Source: Methanobacterium_B sp963825335 (GTDB lineage Archaea; Methanobacteriota; Methanobacteria; Methanobacteriales; Methanobacteriaceae). Taken from it: 64,000 nt of DNA. The DNA is taken from NCBI GenBank assembly GCA_963825335.1, contig CAWGSP010000001.1, forward strand, positions 2,467,688-2,531,687, in the 5' to 3' direction. The notes under the pieces were generated by a model that was given only the letters and a program-made list of their open reading frames with translations, was not told the origin of the DNA and did no database searches. A program made the position numbers and the translations under genes. Positions 28,224 to 37,413 of the stretch are shown piece after piece; the first letter of the stretch is position 1, and every line of letters starts with the position of its first letter.

Positions 28224-28562
28224 TTGAAAAAAGATAATTTTGGCAAAAATATTACTTTAGAATTTGTATTGGGATTTTTAGGCGGCTTATTAGGTTTATA
28301 TGAAGGTGTTTTTGCATTATTATATCCTGCCTATGTAGTAGCCTATGCATACGGTGCAATAATAGCATCTATAGTGGGATTTATTGGAGTAATATACCTC
28401 AATAAAAATGCCAAGTTAAGTGGAATAATTTTAATTGTCGCATCGATTGGGTTATTATTAACTATTCCAACTAAAATAGGCCTTAGCGGATCTGTTTTAT
28501 TGGCTGTTGCAGGTTTACTCAAATTGGAAACTGTAATACAAGATTATAGGAAATCTTCTTGA
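28224..28562 (+). CDS. Small four-helix membrane protein
   Basis: 112 residues from a TTG behind a strong AGGAGG. Four hydrophobic segments (about 10-35, 37-56, 63-81, 84-100) and a charged tail, in the manner of DUF4064-like methanogen membrane proteins. No cysteine or charged residue within the membrane suggests a transport or catalytic job. It lies alone between the cobalt and nickel loci but has no visible connection to them. Function unknown. Confidence 0.65.
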   Translation: MKKDNFGKNITLEFVLGFLGGLLGLYEGVFALLYPAYVVAYAYGAIIASIVGFIGVIYLNKNAKLSGIILIVASIGLLLTIPTKIGLSGSVLLAVAGLLKLETVIQDYRKSS

Positions 28563-29036
28563 TCAATCAAAGGTACATCCAGTTTATTAATATTTAGTTA
28601 AAGTTTGCAAATCCTCCAACAAACTTTTAATTATTTTCAGCGGTTTAACTTTTGATTTGATCCTCTTTGTACATCCAAAAAATGTTTTAGAACGTGTTAT
28701 ATATTTGATGAATCTCTCGAATGATGTTGTATAGAATACAAGTAAATAACTATTTTTTACTAGAATTTGTTAAAAATTTATGACGTTCCATATCCTACCC
28801 ATTTTTTTATGTTCTTGACTAACTTCCAAAATAAAAATAATACTTAAACTTATTAAAAACATATAAGAGTAATAACAAAGAAAACTTTTATATGATATAA
28901 AGATTAACCGATTTAATAGGTGCAAAATGATTTTAAGACGTGTTTAATGAGTATTATCTTTTATCCTAGATACTAGGGTTTAGTAATATCATTCACGATA
29001 CAAAATTGATCAGATAAAAAAGGAGGTTTGAAAAAT
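28563..29036 (+). promoter_or_regulatory. Leader and promoter region of the nickel-type ECF operon
   Basis: No gene. AACTTTTATATG at about 28883-28894 is a fitting TATA box, with a purine-rich BRE before it; transcription would start near 28918, leaving a leader of about 120 bases. I looked for a NikR-type inverted repeat and for riboswitch-like folds and cannot support one. AGGAGGT at 29021-29027 sets the ATG at 29037. Confidence 0.4.
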
Positions 29037-29723
29037 ATGCATATACCAGATGGTTTTATTCCTTTGTGGCAGTGCGCTATATATTGGGCAATAGCAGCTA
29101 TATTTTTATTCTTTTCCTTGAGATGGTCAAGGAATCACCTTGATGAGAAAAATATTCCATTGATAGCTGTATTAGCTGCTGGAATTTTTGCAATAATGTC
29201 GATGAATATTCCTGTTCCATTCGGATCGAGTGGACACATGGTTGGGGCCGCAATGGTGGCCATAATATTTATGAGTCCATGGGCCGGAGTCATAACAATT
29301 GCCATGGTACTGGCAATACAGGGTATATTCTTCGGAGACGGTGGAATAACCACCATGGGTGCCAACATAATCAATATGGGTGTCTGCGGTAGTTTTGTAG
29401 GGTTCTACTTATGGAGAGCACTAAGCAAACGTCATATTTTAAGTAAATGGGTACGTATTGGGGTGTCATCATGGGTAGCTATTTTCTTAGCTGCGTGTTT
29501 GGCAGCCATAGAAATGTGGCTAGGAGGAACATTCCCACTGGGCCTGGGTCTGTTATATATGGGAGGATACCATGCAATGATAGGCATATTCGAAGCCATA
29601 ATAACAGTGATAGTTATATCATCCCTTGAAAAAGTCAGACCAGACTTACTGGCATGGAACCAGGACAAATATAAAGACGATCCCACAATCGAACAAACTA
29701 TTGTTGAGGCCTCAGCAAAATGA
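29037..29723 (+). CDS. Nickel-type ECF transporter substrate-binding protein (NikM/CbiM2)
   Basis: 228 residues from ATG 29037, chosen because the family needs the N-terminal MHIPDGF for metal binding and AGGAGGT lies 9 bases upstream; a TTG at 29028 would add three residues. Further ligands in MSMNIPVPFGSSGHMVGA, and GDGGITTMGANIINMGVCG as in CbiM. Six or seven membrane segments. The PDGF opening and the PDGLE-type partner next door favour nickel over cobalt. Nickel supply is vital for methyl-CoM reductase and hydrogenases. Confidence 0.85.
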   Translation: MHIPDGFIPLWQCAIYWAIAAIFLFFSLRWSRNHLDEKNIPLIAVLAAGIFAIMSMNIPVPFGSSGHMVGAAMVAIIFMSPWAGVITIAMVLAIQGIFFGDGGITTMGANIINMGVCGSFVGFYLWRALSKRHILSKWVRIGVSSWVAIFLAACLAAIEMWLGGTFPLGLGLLYMGGYHAMIGIFEAIITVIVISSLEKVRPDLLAWNQDKYKDDPTIEQTIVEASAK

Positions 29724-30022
29724 ATTCCAGTACCAAATGGTTGATAGCAGGCGGAATGATAATAGCACTAATAATAGGCGTATTATCTCCATTTATCGCA
29801 TCAACCAATCCAGACGGACTTACAGCGACAGCAGAACACCTAAATCCCCATGTTCTAATTCCCCCGGGCTACTGGCACGCACCTTTTGCAGATTATACGG
29901 TAAAACAGTTTGGTAACGGTCCATTAGCCGGAGTAGCAGCATTAGTCATTGGTGTTTTCATGGCAACAGGATTCGCAGTACTTGTAACCGAAATAATAAA
30001 AAGACGAAAAGATGAAACCTGA
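29720..30022 (+). CDS. PDGLE-domain protein (NikN-like ECF accessory subunit)
   Basis: 100 residues with two membrane segments (about 7-25 and 72-93). The external loop has NPDGLTATAEH, the PDGLE signature, and ends in YWHAPFADYTVKQFGNGPLAG. It plays the role CbiN has in the cobalt system. Its ATG overlaps the nikM stop (ATGA), so the two are translated together. An N-terminal helix with a free polar loop fits a subunit that sits on NikM. Confidence 0.85.
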   Translation: MNSSTKWLIAGGMIIALIIGVLSPFIASTNPDGLTATAEHLNPHVLIPPGYWHAPFADYTVKQFGNGPLAGVAALVIGVFMATGFAVLVTEIIKRRKDET

Positions 30023-30121
30023 TTTATTTATCAACTTTTTATTATTTTAAAATATAATTTGAATAATAATTTTTTAAATATTTTTGAATTATTCTAGAAA
30101 AAAAGTCAAGAGGTAATATTA

Positions 30122-30931
30122 TTGGTAACATTATTTGAACTTGAAAAGGATACAATGACCGAAAGTGTTCTCCGTTCCTTGGATGGTAGAGTCAAACTAA
30201 TAATTTTAATAGGCATCATAATTTTCGCTGTTTACACAACAAATATCGTTGTTCTGACTGTATTGGAAATTTACCTCGTTGCTCTTCTTTTAATATCACA
30301 TCTCTCACTCAAACGTTCATTCATGAAGATACTGCTCATAATCCCGTTTGGAGGTTCTATAGCAATATTACAACCCTTTGTCCACTCAGGTACAGTCATC
30401 TATACATTACCCCTGGGCATACACATTACTTTACAGGGAGCAATGTTTGGAGCACTGTTGATATCACGTTTAGTTGTGAGTTTAACTTGTATAGTGCTTT
30501 TATCTTCTTTAAGTCCTATGCAAGAAGTTGCAGAGTCATTCCGTAAATTGGGTATGCCCCATGATATTTCGATGATATTCAGTCTGTTTATCAGATATCT
30601 GTTCATGTTTTACGATGAATTACAGAGGATATTGAATGCACAGGCAACCAGAAATTTTGATATATTCAGCAAAAAAACTGCTTATTTATGGAAATTGAGG
30701 CAGATTGCATACACCATAACCATGATATTTCTCAGATCGTATGAACGGGGAGAGAGTGTTTATTTGAGTATGTCTAGTCGAGGATATTCCAATAAATCAG
30801 AACTTTACAATGAAACAAATAAGAAAATAGGCAGAAACGAATATATTTTTATTGGAACAACCTTGTTGGTTATTGCTTGTTTGCAGTTTTCAGCAATATT
30901 CTTCCTAACCAAATATGTTTTTTATGTATGA
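30122..30931 (+). CDS. ECF transporter T component (NikQ/CbiQ2)
   Basis: 269 residues from a TTG with AAGAGGTAAT upstream. Multi-pass membrane protein with the T-component motifs SRLVVSL, RYLFMFYDELQRI and, near the end, SMSSRGY for contact with the ATPase. About 25% of the sequence aligns by eye with CbiQ of the cobalt operon at 25744-26532. No cbiO-type ATPase gene follows; a terminator hairpin and a gene desert come next. The ATPase must come from elsewhere, perhaps from the cobalt locus. Confidence 0.85.
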   Translation: MVTLFELEKDTMTESVLRSLDGRVKLIILIGIIIFAVYTTNIVVLTVLEIYLVALLLISHLSLKRSFMKILLIIPFGGSIAILQPFVHSGTVIYTLPLGIHITLQGAMFGALLISRLVVSLTCIVLLSSLSPMQEVAESFRKLGMPHDISMIFSLFIRYLFMFYDELQRILNAQATRNFDIFSKKTAYLWKLRQIAYTITMIFLRSYERGESVYLSMSSRGYSNKSELYNETNKKIGRNEYIFIGTTLLVIACLQFSAIFFLTKYVFYV

Positions 30932-31350
30932 AATTCTTTAAAGAATTGATAGAAACATAAAAATAACGTACATCTGCAAAAATGGAATTGAGAATCTGTT
31001 CTCAATTTATTAAATATTATTTTTTTAAATCTACATTTATATCTGCTTTAAGATGGTTTCATGTTTTTTATCTTATAAATTATTTGGTCGTGAATTACTA
31101 AAACAATTCAATGATCCAAATTTTTGTAAAAAAAATTAGATATATTTATATGATAAAACTTTTACATTAATAGTAATTGGTGTTCTGGTGGAGTTTAGAT
31201 TGAAAATTTAACGATCTTCTCTGATTAAATATGTTTACAAACAAGAAAAATAATCTTTTAAGATATATGATATTGTAGAGAGGAATATTGTTCAAATGCG
31301 AGATTGTATTAGTTTAAGATATCTGTTCTCCATAAATTTAGGATGATTCT
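30932..31350. other. Intergenic stretch after the nickel-type operon
   Basis: Apart from the terminator hairpin listed separately it is AT-rich DNA without a convincing gene. No ATPase gene or fragment of one is recognisable. Confidence 0.4.
30986..31026 (+). terminator. Hairpin terminator after nikQ
   Basis: AATTGAGAA (30986-30994) and TTCTCAATT (30999-31007) form a perfect 9-bp stem with a TCTG loop, followed by T7 at 31020-31026. It lies 55 bases after the nikQ stop and marks the operon end. Confidence 0.65.
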
Positions 31351-31608
31351 ATGATCAAAAAAAGAAATATCATTGTTTTAATAATTGGTGTGTCCTTTTT
31401 AATGTTACCCATGACCGTAAACAATCTCATAAAATCAGATGATAATGGAGTTGTGTTGTCCGTATCAGATCAACGCACACCTCAACAAAAAACATTGAAT
31501 ATTACCGAAATTCTTGATACTCTCATACCCATCATAAGCGCTATCTGCGCCTTAATTGCCGGATATTACTTGGGAATTTATGTAGGCGAAGCAAGAAAAA
31601 AAATATAG
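31351..31608 (+). CDS. Small membrane protein with two hydrophobic ends
   Basis: 85 residues; AGGATGA precedes the ATG. Residues 6-22 are hydrophobic, perhaps an uncleaved signal, followed by a polar stretch of about 35 residues and a second membrane segment (about 57-78) ending in a short basic tail EARKKI. This gives an external loop with both ends inside. I recognise no family. It is isolated, with about 400-500 bases of non-coding DNA on each side. Confidence 0.5.
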   Translation: MIKKRNIIVLIIGVSFLMLPMTVNNLIKSDDNGVVLSVSDQRTPQQKTLNITEILDTLIPIISAICALIAGYYLGIYVGEARKKI

Positions 31609-32112
31609 AAAAATTCGAGCTAAAACAACGTTTAGCATTTCCGAGTTTAAAATATTTTGTAAAGTCAACTGAAACCCATTAAAAATGATAATAACGAGAC
31701 GTAAAAATTGATTTTATTATATATGATGCTATTTTTTGGCATTGTTTATGGGCTGTTACTATCTCATCTGAATTATAGTAAAGACCACTAATTTTATTTT
31801 ATCGTTTATATCAAAGACAAATGTCTCAGGGTTTTTTTGAATTGAAATTTAATCCAACCGTTAAAGATTATAGTAGTCCTTTAGGACCAATTATGGTAAC
31901 TTAAAGAAATGAAACCTGCAATAACATGCATAAAGAAATCTAAGACATCAAAAACATGTCTACTAACTGTTTATTAACGGTGGTGTGGAGCAAAAATTTA
32001 TTGTAAAAGCAAAGGATCTCTTCACGCAAATTGCTATATCCAAAGGACTAAATGCATTATTAAACATAGTAAAATGAAATTATAAAAAAATTTAATATTT
32101 ATAGGTGATAAT
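31609..32112. other. Intergenic stretch with a possible gene fragment
   Basis: Around 31984-32077 a frame starting at a GTG reads as a protein-like tail (EQKFIVKAKDLFTQIAISKG) and ends at TGA, but no matching upstream part exists. It may be the remains of a lost gene. Nothing else is seen. Confidence 0.3.
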
Positions 32113-32961
32113 ATGGATATTTTTCAAGCGATAATATTAGGTATAGTCCAAGGATTAGCTGAATTTCTACCTATAGCAAGTGCTGGTCAGGTTGTTTTGG
32201 CAACACACATATTGGGTGTGACGTTCACCAACCAACAGGGTGCTCTTGCATTTAATACACTTCTTCATCTGGGTACGTTGACAGCTATTGTTGGATTTTT
32301 CTATAAGGATCTAATAAAAATTATTATAGCGTTTATTGCAACCTTTGTTGATATGACACGCGGAGAGTTCATTAGCGGTATAAGGGGTAATGTTTACAAA
32401 AGATTATCATGGCTCATGCTAATAAGTACCATCCCTGCTGTTATTGTCGGTGGATTGTTTACTAAGCAATTTCAAATACTCTTTGGTAGTGTAGTTGCCG
32501 TGGGTGTGTTCTTGATATTTAATGGTATAGTTCTTTATGCTACAGACTATGCTAAAGTCGGGACCAAACGTGTTAAAGGGTTAACATTTAAAAATGCACT
32601 AGTTATAGGTTTATTCGAATCTCTAGCATTGTTTCCTGGAATATCCCGGTCTGGTATGTCAATATCATCAGGTCTGTTCTTGGGGCTTGAAAGGGAATGT
32701 GCAGCAAGGTACGCTTTTCTTATAGCCTTCCCTGTGATAGCAGCAGCAGTAATATTTGAATATAAAGATATAAGTGCGCTAACCGAAATTAACACAGCAT
32801 CCATAATAGCCGCCTATTTGGCAGTTGTGATCGTTGGTTACCTGTCCATAGGATTGTTGATCAGAATAATCAAATCAACCAGTTTAAGGATGTTTGCATA
32901 CTACTGTTGGATTGTAGGTGCGTTAACCTTGATTTTGAGTTATATGTACGGCTTAATCTAA
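32113..32961 (+). CDS. uppP: Undecaprenyl-diphosphatase UppP
   Basis: 282 residues; AGGTGATA lies upstream. The N-terminus MDIFQAIILGIVQGLAEFLP with the catalytic E..E pair and SAGQ loop, and the second motif FPGISRSGMSIS, are those of the BacA/UppP family. Seven or eight membrane segments. It recycles undecaprenyl pyrophosphate, the carrier used for pseudomurein and glycan export in methanobacteria. The gene stands alone and a hairpin terminator follows. Slight change from the usual SGAT to SGMS in the second motif is conservative. Confidence 0.92.
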   Translation: MDIFQAIILGIVQGLAEFLPIASAGQVVLATHILGVTFTNQQGALAFNTLLHLGTLTAIVGFFYKDLIKIIIAFIATFVDMTRGEFISGIRGNVYKRLSWLMLISTIPAVIVGGLFTKQFQILFGSVVAVGVFLIFNGIVLYATDYAKVGTKRVKGLTFKNALVIGLFESLALFPGISRSGMSISSGLFLGLERECAARYAFLIAFPVIAAAVIFEYKDISALTEINTASIIAAYLAVVIVGYLSIGLLIRIIKSTSLRMFAYYCWIVGALTLILSYMYGLI

Positions 32962-32998
32962 ATTGATTATACAAACAATTTTTTTAACCGGAATGTTA

Positions 32999-33031
32999 GA
33001 TGAAGGATACTTCATCATAATTATTTTTTTT
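32999..33031 (+). terminator. Hairpin terminator after uppP
   Basis: GATGAAG (32999-33005) and CTTCATC (33010-33016) form a perfect 7-bp stem with a GATA loop, followed by T8 at 33024-33031, 40 bases after the stop codon. Confidence 0.65.
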
Positions 33032-33371
33032 CTTGAATATTATCTTCTTAAACAGGATGTTGTAAAATATTTTTTGGGTTGATAATCTTGCTTTTAAATC
33101 TGTTTTATAACGTGCTCTTTTACTTTCTGGAATAGTTTTTCCATTTTTTTAGTAAAATATAAGAATAAAATCTTCCAATTATAGTTAAGAACAAAAATTT
33201 TGGACAGTTACTTCCGATCGATCTGTCTATAACAAATCGATCCATGATTTAATCAAGAAATAAGCATAAAATTTTGTTATTTTTGTCCAATGATAACAAA
33301 AAATGTTTTTGACACATAGCGATATTTTACAATAATAGAATATAGCATAATATTTTAAATAATTATGATGG
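33032..33371. other. Intergenic stretch between uppP and a membrane protein
   Basis: AT-rich with no coding or RNA signal. It probably contains the promoter of the next gene; TATA-like stretches occur near 33350. Confidence 0.3.
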
Positions 33372-33380
33372 GTGAATGAT

Positions 33381-34400
33381 TTGCGTTTGAACAAGTTGAA
33401 TATAATCGGAATTTTAATGATATTATTTGCAGTATTGTTGTCGGTGACCAATTTTCTTAACCATATAATATTAACATTGACCTATACATTTCTAGAAGGA
33501 TCTTCACAAGGTAAATCAATAATCCTTTTTACAGTGATGGGCAGTTTACTGTTTTTCTATCCTTTATTCAAAGTTAATAGATCGATCGATAATAAATTAT
33601 CTTCATTATCTCCCCTACTAAAATTTGATTATCATAAATACCTTAAATTCACCATCATAACCATTTGTTTCACATACCTTTTCGGACTCCTTATCGAAGT
33701 GCTGATACGGGTGAAATTAGGAGTTCCAATTTTAACCACATTTTTAGCGTATCATTCAAATTCTTATAGTTCTACATCCATCACACACAGTCATGTGTTC
33801 AAATCTGTTTTAGGATTTTTGATAAACTCTGCCGGTATCCATTATTCCTCCGGTGTAAATGCTGGAGTTCCATTAATTCCATATACAATTCCACTCGCTT
33901 TAATTGTAGTTATCACATGGCCATTGATTTATTTAGGCGGGATGGTGGCATTAAGTAACCAGAAAAGATGTTTATACAAATTAATAATTGCTTTTGCACT
34001 CACAATATCTTTAATAGGCATATTAGATGGAGGACTGTTCTCTCCACCAGCATTGATTGGTTTATCCGGTCTCTTGGGCATGTACTTTGTAAAAAAAGAG
34101 TTTACACTCAAAGATCTGATCACACCCAGCGTCATAATCATATTGCTAATCATATTAAGAGTTTCAATAGGGCTTCTTGGAACCAATACTGCAGTTCATG
34201 AAATAACCATACTCAACCCTGCGGATAATATTGACCTACATGGATACGATGTTTTAAGCATCAAAAAAGAACAGCACCGGACAATAATCACAGTTCCTGG
34301 AAGTATTAACGATCAAACACTATTGCTTAACTTAGTTCCCCAGTTGAAGGGCAAGTGTACAGGATTTTTCCTTTCGTGGAATATTCTTTCATTCTTATGA
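33381..34400 (+). CDS. Multi-pass membrane protein, unknown
   Basis: About 340 residues. GGGTGA at 33371-33376 suits the TTG at 33381 better than the GTG at 33372 that lies inside it. Eight or so membrane segments (for example ILMILFAVLLSVTNF, IVVITWPLIYLGGMVA, LITPSVIIILLIILRV), then a soluble C-terminal domain of about 60 residues (LHGYDVLSIKKEQHRTIITV) that ends abruptly. I do not recognise the family. The next gene is the iron repressor, with its own promoter, so a link to iron is not implied. Confidence 0.6.
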   Translation: MRLNKLNIIGILMILFAVLLSVTNFLNHIILTLTYTFLEGSSQGKSIILFTVMGSLLFFYPLFKVNRSIDNKLSSLSPLLKFDYHKYLKFTIITICFTYLFGLLIEVLIRVKLGVPILTTFLAYHSNSYSSTSITHSHVFKSVLGFLINSAGIHYSSGVNAGVPLIPYTIPLALIVVITWPLIYLGGMVALSNQKRCLYKLIIAFALTISLIGILDGGLFSPPALIGLSGLLGMYFVKKEFTLKDLITPSVIIILLIILRVSIGLLGTNTAVHEITILNPADNIDLHGYDVLSIKKEQHRTIITVPGSINDQTLLLNLVPQLKGKCTGFFLSWNILSFL

Positions 34401-34530
34401 AGTTGGTTTGGTAGTTATAGATTTAATATTTTTTTGAAAAAATGCTGTAACACTTTAACATTTTCTTTTTTGACGTATCTATGAGTTTTAATTTATTTTT
34501 TTAATATCATATTTTTTAATATTCAAATTA

Positions 34531-34546
34531 TTTAGGCATACCAAAA
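34531..34546. promoter_or_regulatory. Upstream DtxR-type operator, imperfect
   Basis: TTTAGGCATACCAAAA has the same 6-4-6 layout as the proximal site, with one mismatch in the right arm (CCAAAA against CCTAAA). It lies directly before the TATA box (CTTTTATATG, 34547-34556) at the place of the BRE, so a bound repressor would block TFB/TBP. Confidence 0.55.
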
Positions 34547-34556
34547 CTTTTATATG
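34547..34556 (+). promoter_or_regulatory. TATA box of dtxR-feoB
   Basis: CTTTTATATG matches methanogen TATA boxes and is bracketed by two DtxR-type operator sites. Transcription should start near 34580, giving a short leader. Confidence 0.55.
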
Positions 34557-34585
34557 GGTTACAAATTAATTAATTTTATGAAAGT

Positions 34586-34601
34586 TTTAGGTGAGCCTAA
34601 A
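34586..34601. promoter_or_regulatory. Proximal DtxR-type operator over the ribosome site
   Basis: TTTAGGTGAGCCTAAA is a perfect 6-4-6 inverted repeat whose core TTAGGTGAGCCTAA closely follows the DtxR/IdeR consensus (TTAGGTTAGCCTAA). It includes the AGGTGAG ribosome site and ends at the A of the dtxR start codon. It indicates autoregulation by iron. Confidence 0.75.
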
Positions 34602-35332
34602 TGTTAAAAAATGAAAAGTTAAGTCCGAATATTGAAGAATATTTGGAAACGATATACAAACTCGGTCAAGACGATGAAATGGTTAAAACCTCTAAAATTT
34701 CAAAAACTCTTGACATCACACCAGCTAGTGTTACTCAAATGCTTAAAAAATTGAATGAAATGGGCTACGTTGATTATTCACAATATAAGGGTGTTAAATT
34801 AACAGATAATGGGTTACTGGTGGCTAAAAAAATTACACGAAAACACAGATTGCTTGAAAGATTTTTACACGATATATTGAAACTCAAAGACAATATCATA
34901 CACGAACAAGCATGCGAAATGGAACATTCTTTATCTGACGAAGCTGAAGTAGCCCTCTGTCAGGTACTGGAACATCCCGACAAATGTCCCGGTGACAGCC
35001 CCATACCTCCATGCGATCTTAAATTCACGAGTTGTGAAGAATGTATGAGGGGAAAAGAAGATGTTAACGAAATAGGAAAGAGAAATGAAAATCTTGTCCC
35101 AATAATAGACCTCAAAAAACAGCAAAAAGGCAAAATATCATTTATTAGGGGTGATTACAAGGTAATTCGCAGACTTTTAGATATGGGAATTACCACAGGT
35201 GCTTTAATAAATGTTATAAACGTGGGCCCCCTAGGGGGACCGGTCGAAGTAGGGATCAGGGGTTCGAAACTAGCTATTGGTCGAGATATAGCATGTAATG
35301 TATTTGTTGAAGTCACAGGAGACGTAAATTAA
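34601..35332 (+). CDS. DtxR-family iron repressor with C-terminal FeoA domain
   Basis: 243 residues. Residues 1-70 form the winged helix of DtxR/MntR (SPNIEEYLETIYKL, then SKTLDITPASVTQMLKKLNE). Residues 70-130 are the dimerisation and metal-binding domain with the expected ligands in HRLLERFLHDIL, CEMEHSLSDE and LCQVLEHPDKCP. A Cys-rich link (CDLKFTSCEECMRG) leads to a FeoA/SH3-like domain from about 165. It senses Fe(II) and represses iron uptake; feoB follows 24 bases downstream, and two matching operators flank the TATA box. Fusion of FeoA explains why no separate feoA is present. Confidence 0.92.
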   Translation: MLKNEKLSPNIEEYLETIYKLGQDDEMVKTSKISKTLDITPASVTQMLKKLNEMGYVDYSQYKGVKLTDNGLLVAKKITRKHRLLERFLHDILKLKDNIIHEQACEMEHSLSDEAEVALCQVLEHPDKCPGDSPIPPCDLKFTSCEECMRGKEDVNEIGKRNENLVPIIDLKKQQKGKISFIRGDYKVIRRLLDMGITTGALINVINVGPLGGPVEVGIRGSKLAIGRDIACNVFVEVTGDVN

Positions 35333-35356
35333 AAATAGCACTAAGGAACGATACAA

Positions 35357-37360
35357 ATGAGTAAATTCCAAGAAAAAAACGCAAATAATATCAATAAGTC
35401 ATCTAAATTCGAAAAAACCAAAGAATCACTGAACAATAGCGATTTAACCATTGCATTGGCAGGTAATGCTAATGTTGGTAAAAGTGTAATATTCAACGAA
35501 TTAACAGGCTCGAACCAAATAGTTGGAAACTGGCCTGGTAAGACCATTGTAAGGGCCGAAGGTAAACTCCACTTTGAAGGGCAAGACATCCATATAATAG
35601 ATTTACCTGGCATTTATTCATTTTCCACTTATTCCATGGAAGAAATTGTATCGAGAGAATATATTGCCTTTGAAAAACCTGATTTAGTCATTAATGTGAT
35701 TGATGCGGCAGTATTAGAAAGAAATCTATTCTTTACAATGCAGCTAAAGGAAATGGAAGTTCCGATGGTTGTCTGTGTAAACCAGATTGACATCGCAAAA
35801 AACAAGGGAATAATAGTCGATACTGAAAAACTCTCGAAAGCACTGGGTGTTCCGGTCATACCAACCGTTGCAGTCAGGGGAGAAGGGTTACATGAGTTGA
35901 TGGAAGTAGCCGCTGATACGGCTAAAAATTTTCAAAAAAACCAATTCAAACCTCTTGAATATGGTTTTGAAGTCGAAGATCGTATTAAAAAGTTGGTGAA
36001 TTTAATCGATTCAAAGGATCTTAATCTGGGATATCCTTCCAGATGGATCGCTTTAAAACTACTCGAAAATGATCGAGAAATTAAGAAGTTGGTCGAATCC
36101 AAATCATCTGATATTATCAGATACACTTACAGCTTATCTGGAGAAATCGAAGCCATACACAAAGAACCTTCATTTGCTGTTATTGCATCTGAAAGATATT
36201 CCCTCGCAAATAATATAGCATCGGGTGCTCAGGTACAGGGAGATATAAGCCTCACTTTTTCAGAAAAGTTGGATAAAATTGTTACCCACAGGATCTTGGG
36301 CTATGTAACATCTGTGCTTGTGATTGGTGGACTGTTGTTATGGACATTTGGTATAGGCACGTACCTTTCTGGTTTACTTTCCAATGCATTCTCGTTTTTT
36401 CAACCTGTAGATCCCCAAGTCAGCGGCCATCTATTCGCCATATTATGGAACGGTGCATTTGGAGGCATTGTTGCAGGTGTTACACTCGTTTTGCCATTTG
36501 TTATTCCATTTTATATAATGTTGAGTCTTATCGAAAATTCAGGGATCATAACCAGGGTAGCATTCATGATCGACAGTGCTATGCACACCATTGGATTGCA
36601 TGGTAAGGCTCTGATTCCATTAATACTGGGTTATGGTTGTAATGTTCCGGCCATTGATCAAACATCGATATTAGAAACCAGACGTGAAAGATTACTGGCA
36701 TCTTATGCCATCACCTTTGCTCCTTGTGCTGCAAGGACCATTGTTATAATGGGTTTGGTAGCTGTTTATGTTAGTGTATGGTGGGCTATGGCCCTCTATG
36801 CCATCGACATTTTAGTTATCTTTGTATTGGGTAGGGTGGCTTTAAAAGCTGTTCCTGGAGAAACAACCGGATTAATCATGGAAATGCATTCGTTTAAAGT
36901 ACCATCCCTAACAGTTGCGGTTAAACAGACATGGGCCCGGACTAAAACATTGATTTACTTTGTTTTCCCTATATATATACTGGGAAGTGCAGTCATGCAG
37001 GGATTATATGCCTACGGAGTGTTAACTCCAGTAAATAACTTTTTAGCCCCAATTACTGTTTATTGGTTGGGTCTTCCTTTAATCACGGGTGTTTTGCTAA
37101 TATTTGCCGTGGTTAGGAAGGAATTTACCATTTTAATGCTGGTAGCCATATTCGGAACCAATTTAGCACATGTTTTAACACCCATACAATTCATAATATT
37201 GGCACTGGTCGGCATGTTGTTCACACCATGTTTATCTGTTCTAACAAAACTAGCAATGGATTTCAGTTGGAAAGCATCAGGAACCATAGCTGTGGCTAAC
37301 TTTTTCACAGCAGTGATCATAGGAGGGTTGATGTTCAGATTATTGATTGGGATATCATAA
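35357..37360 (+). CDS. feoB: Ferrous iron transporter FeoB
   Basis: 667 residues. The N-terminal G domain has G1 GNANVGKS (36-43), G3 DLPGIYS and G4 VNQID (NQID in place of NKxD), then the GDI helical domain, and a C-terminal membrane region with two Gate segments (LILGYGCNVPAI; FTPCLSVL) holding the conserved cysteines. It imports Fe(II) across the membrane. The ATG follows AAGGAAC. Cotranscribed with the DtxR-FeoA repressor upstream. Length is normal for archaeal FeoB. Confidence 0.95.
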   Translation: MSKFQEKNANNINKSSKFEKTKESLNNSDLTIALAGNANVGKSVIFNELTGSNQIVGNWPGKTIVRAEGKLHFEGQDIHIIDLPGIYSFSTYSMEEIVSREYIAFEKPDLVINVIDAAVLERNLFFTMQLKEMEVPMVVCVNQIDIAKNKGIIVDTEKLSKALGVPVIPTVAVRGEGLHELMEVAADTAKNFQKNQFKPLEYGFEVEDRIKKLVNLIDSKDLNLGYPSRWIALKLLENDREIKKLVESKSSDIIRYTYSLSGEIEAIHKEPSFAVIASERYSLANNIASGAQVQGDISLTFSEKLDKIVTHRILGYVTSVLVIGGLLLWTFGIGTYLSGLLSNAFSFFQPVDPQVSGHLFAILWNGAFGGIVAGVTLVLPFVIPFYIMLSLIENSGIITRVAFMIDSAMHTIGLHGKALIPLILGYGCNVPAIDQTSILETRRERLLASYAITFAPCAARTIVIMGLVAVYVSVWWAMALYAIDILVIFVLGRVALKAVPGETTGLIMEMHSFKVPSLTVAVKQTWARTKTLIYFVFPIYILGSAVMQGLYAYGVLTPVNNFLAPITVYWLGLPLITGVLLIFAVVRKEFTILMLVAIFGTNLAHVLTPIQFIILALVGMLFTPCLSVLTKLAMDFSWKASGTIAVANFFTAVIIGGLMFRLLIGIS

Positions 37361-37383
37361 AATATTCCAATTAAATTTTCTCA

Positions 37384-37413
37384 TTTTTTTTTAGATAACT
37401 CAAAAAAGTTATC
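37384..37413 (+). terminator. T-run and hairpin after feoB
   Basis: A T9 run (37384-37392) is followed at once by GATAACT-CAAAAA-AGTTATC (37394-37413). In archaea T runs alone end transcription; the hairpin after it may add to this. Confidence 0.4.

Noticed and set aside
28563..29020. Cobalamin riboswitch or NikR operator upstream of the nickel-type operon
   Set aside because: No conserved riboswitch core and no matching inverted repeat could be found by eye.
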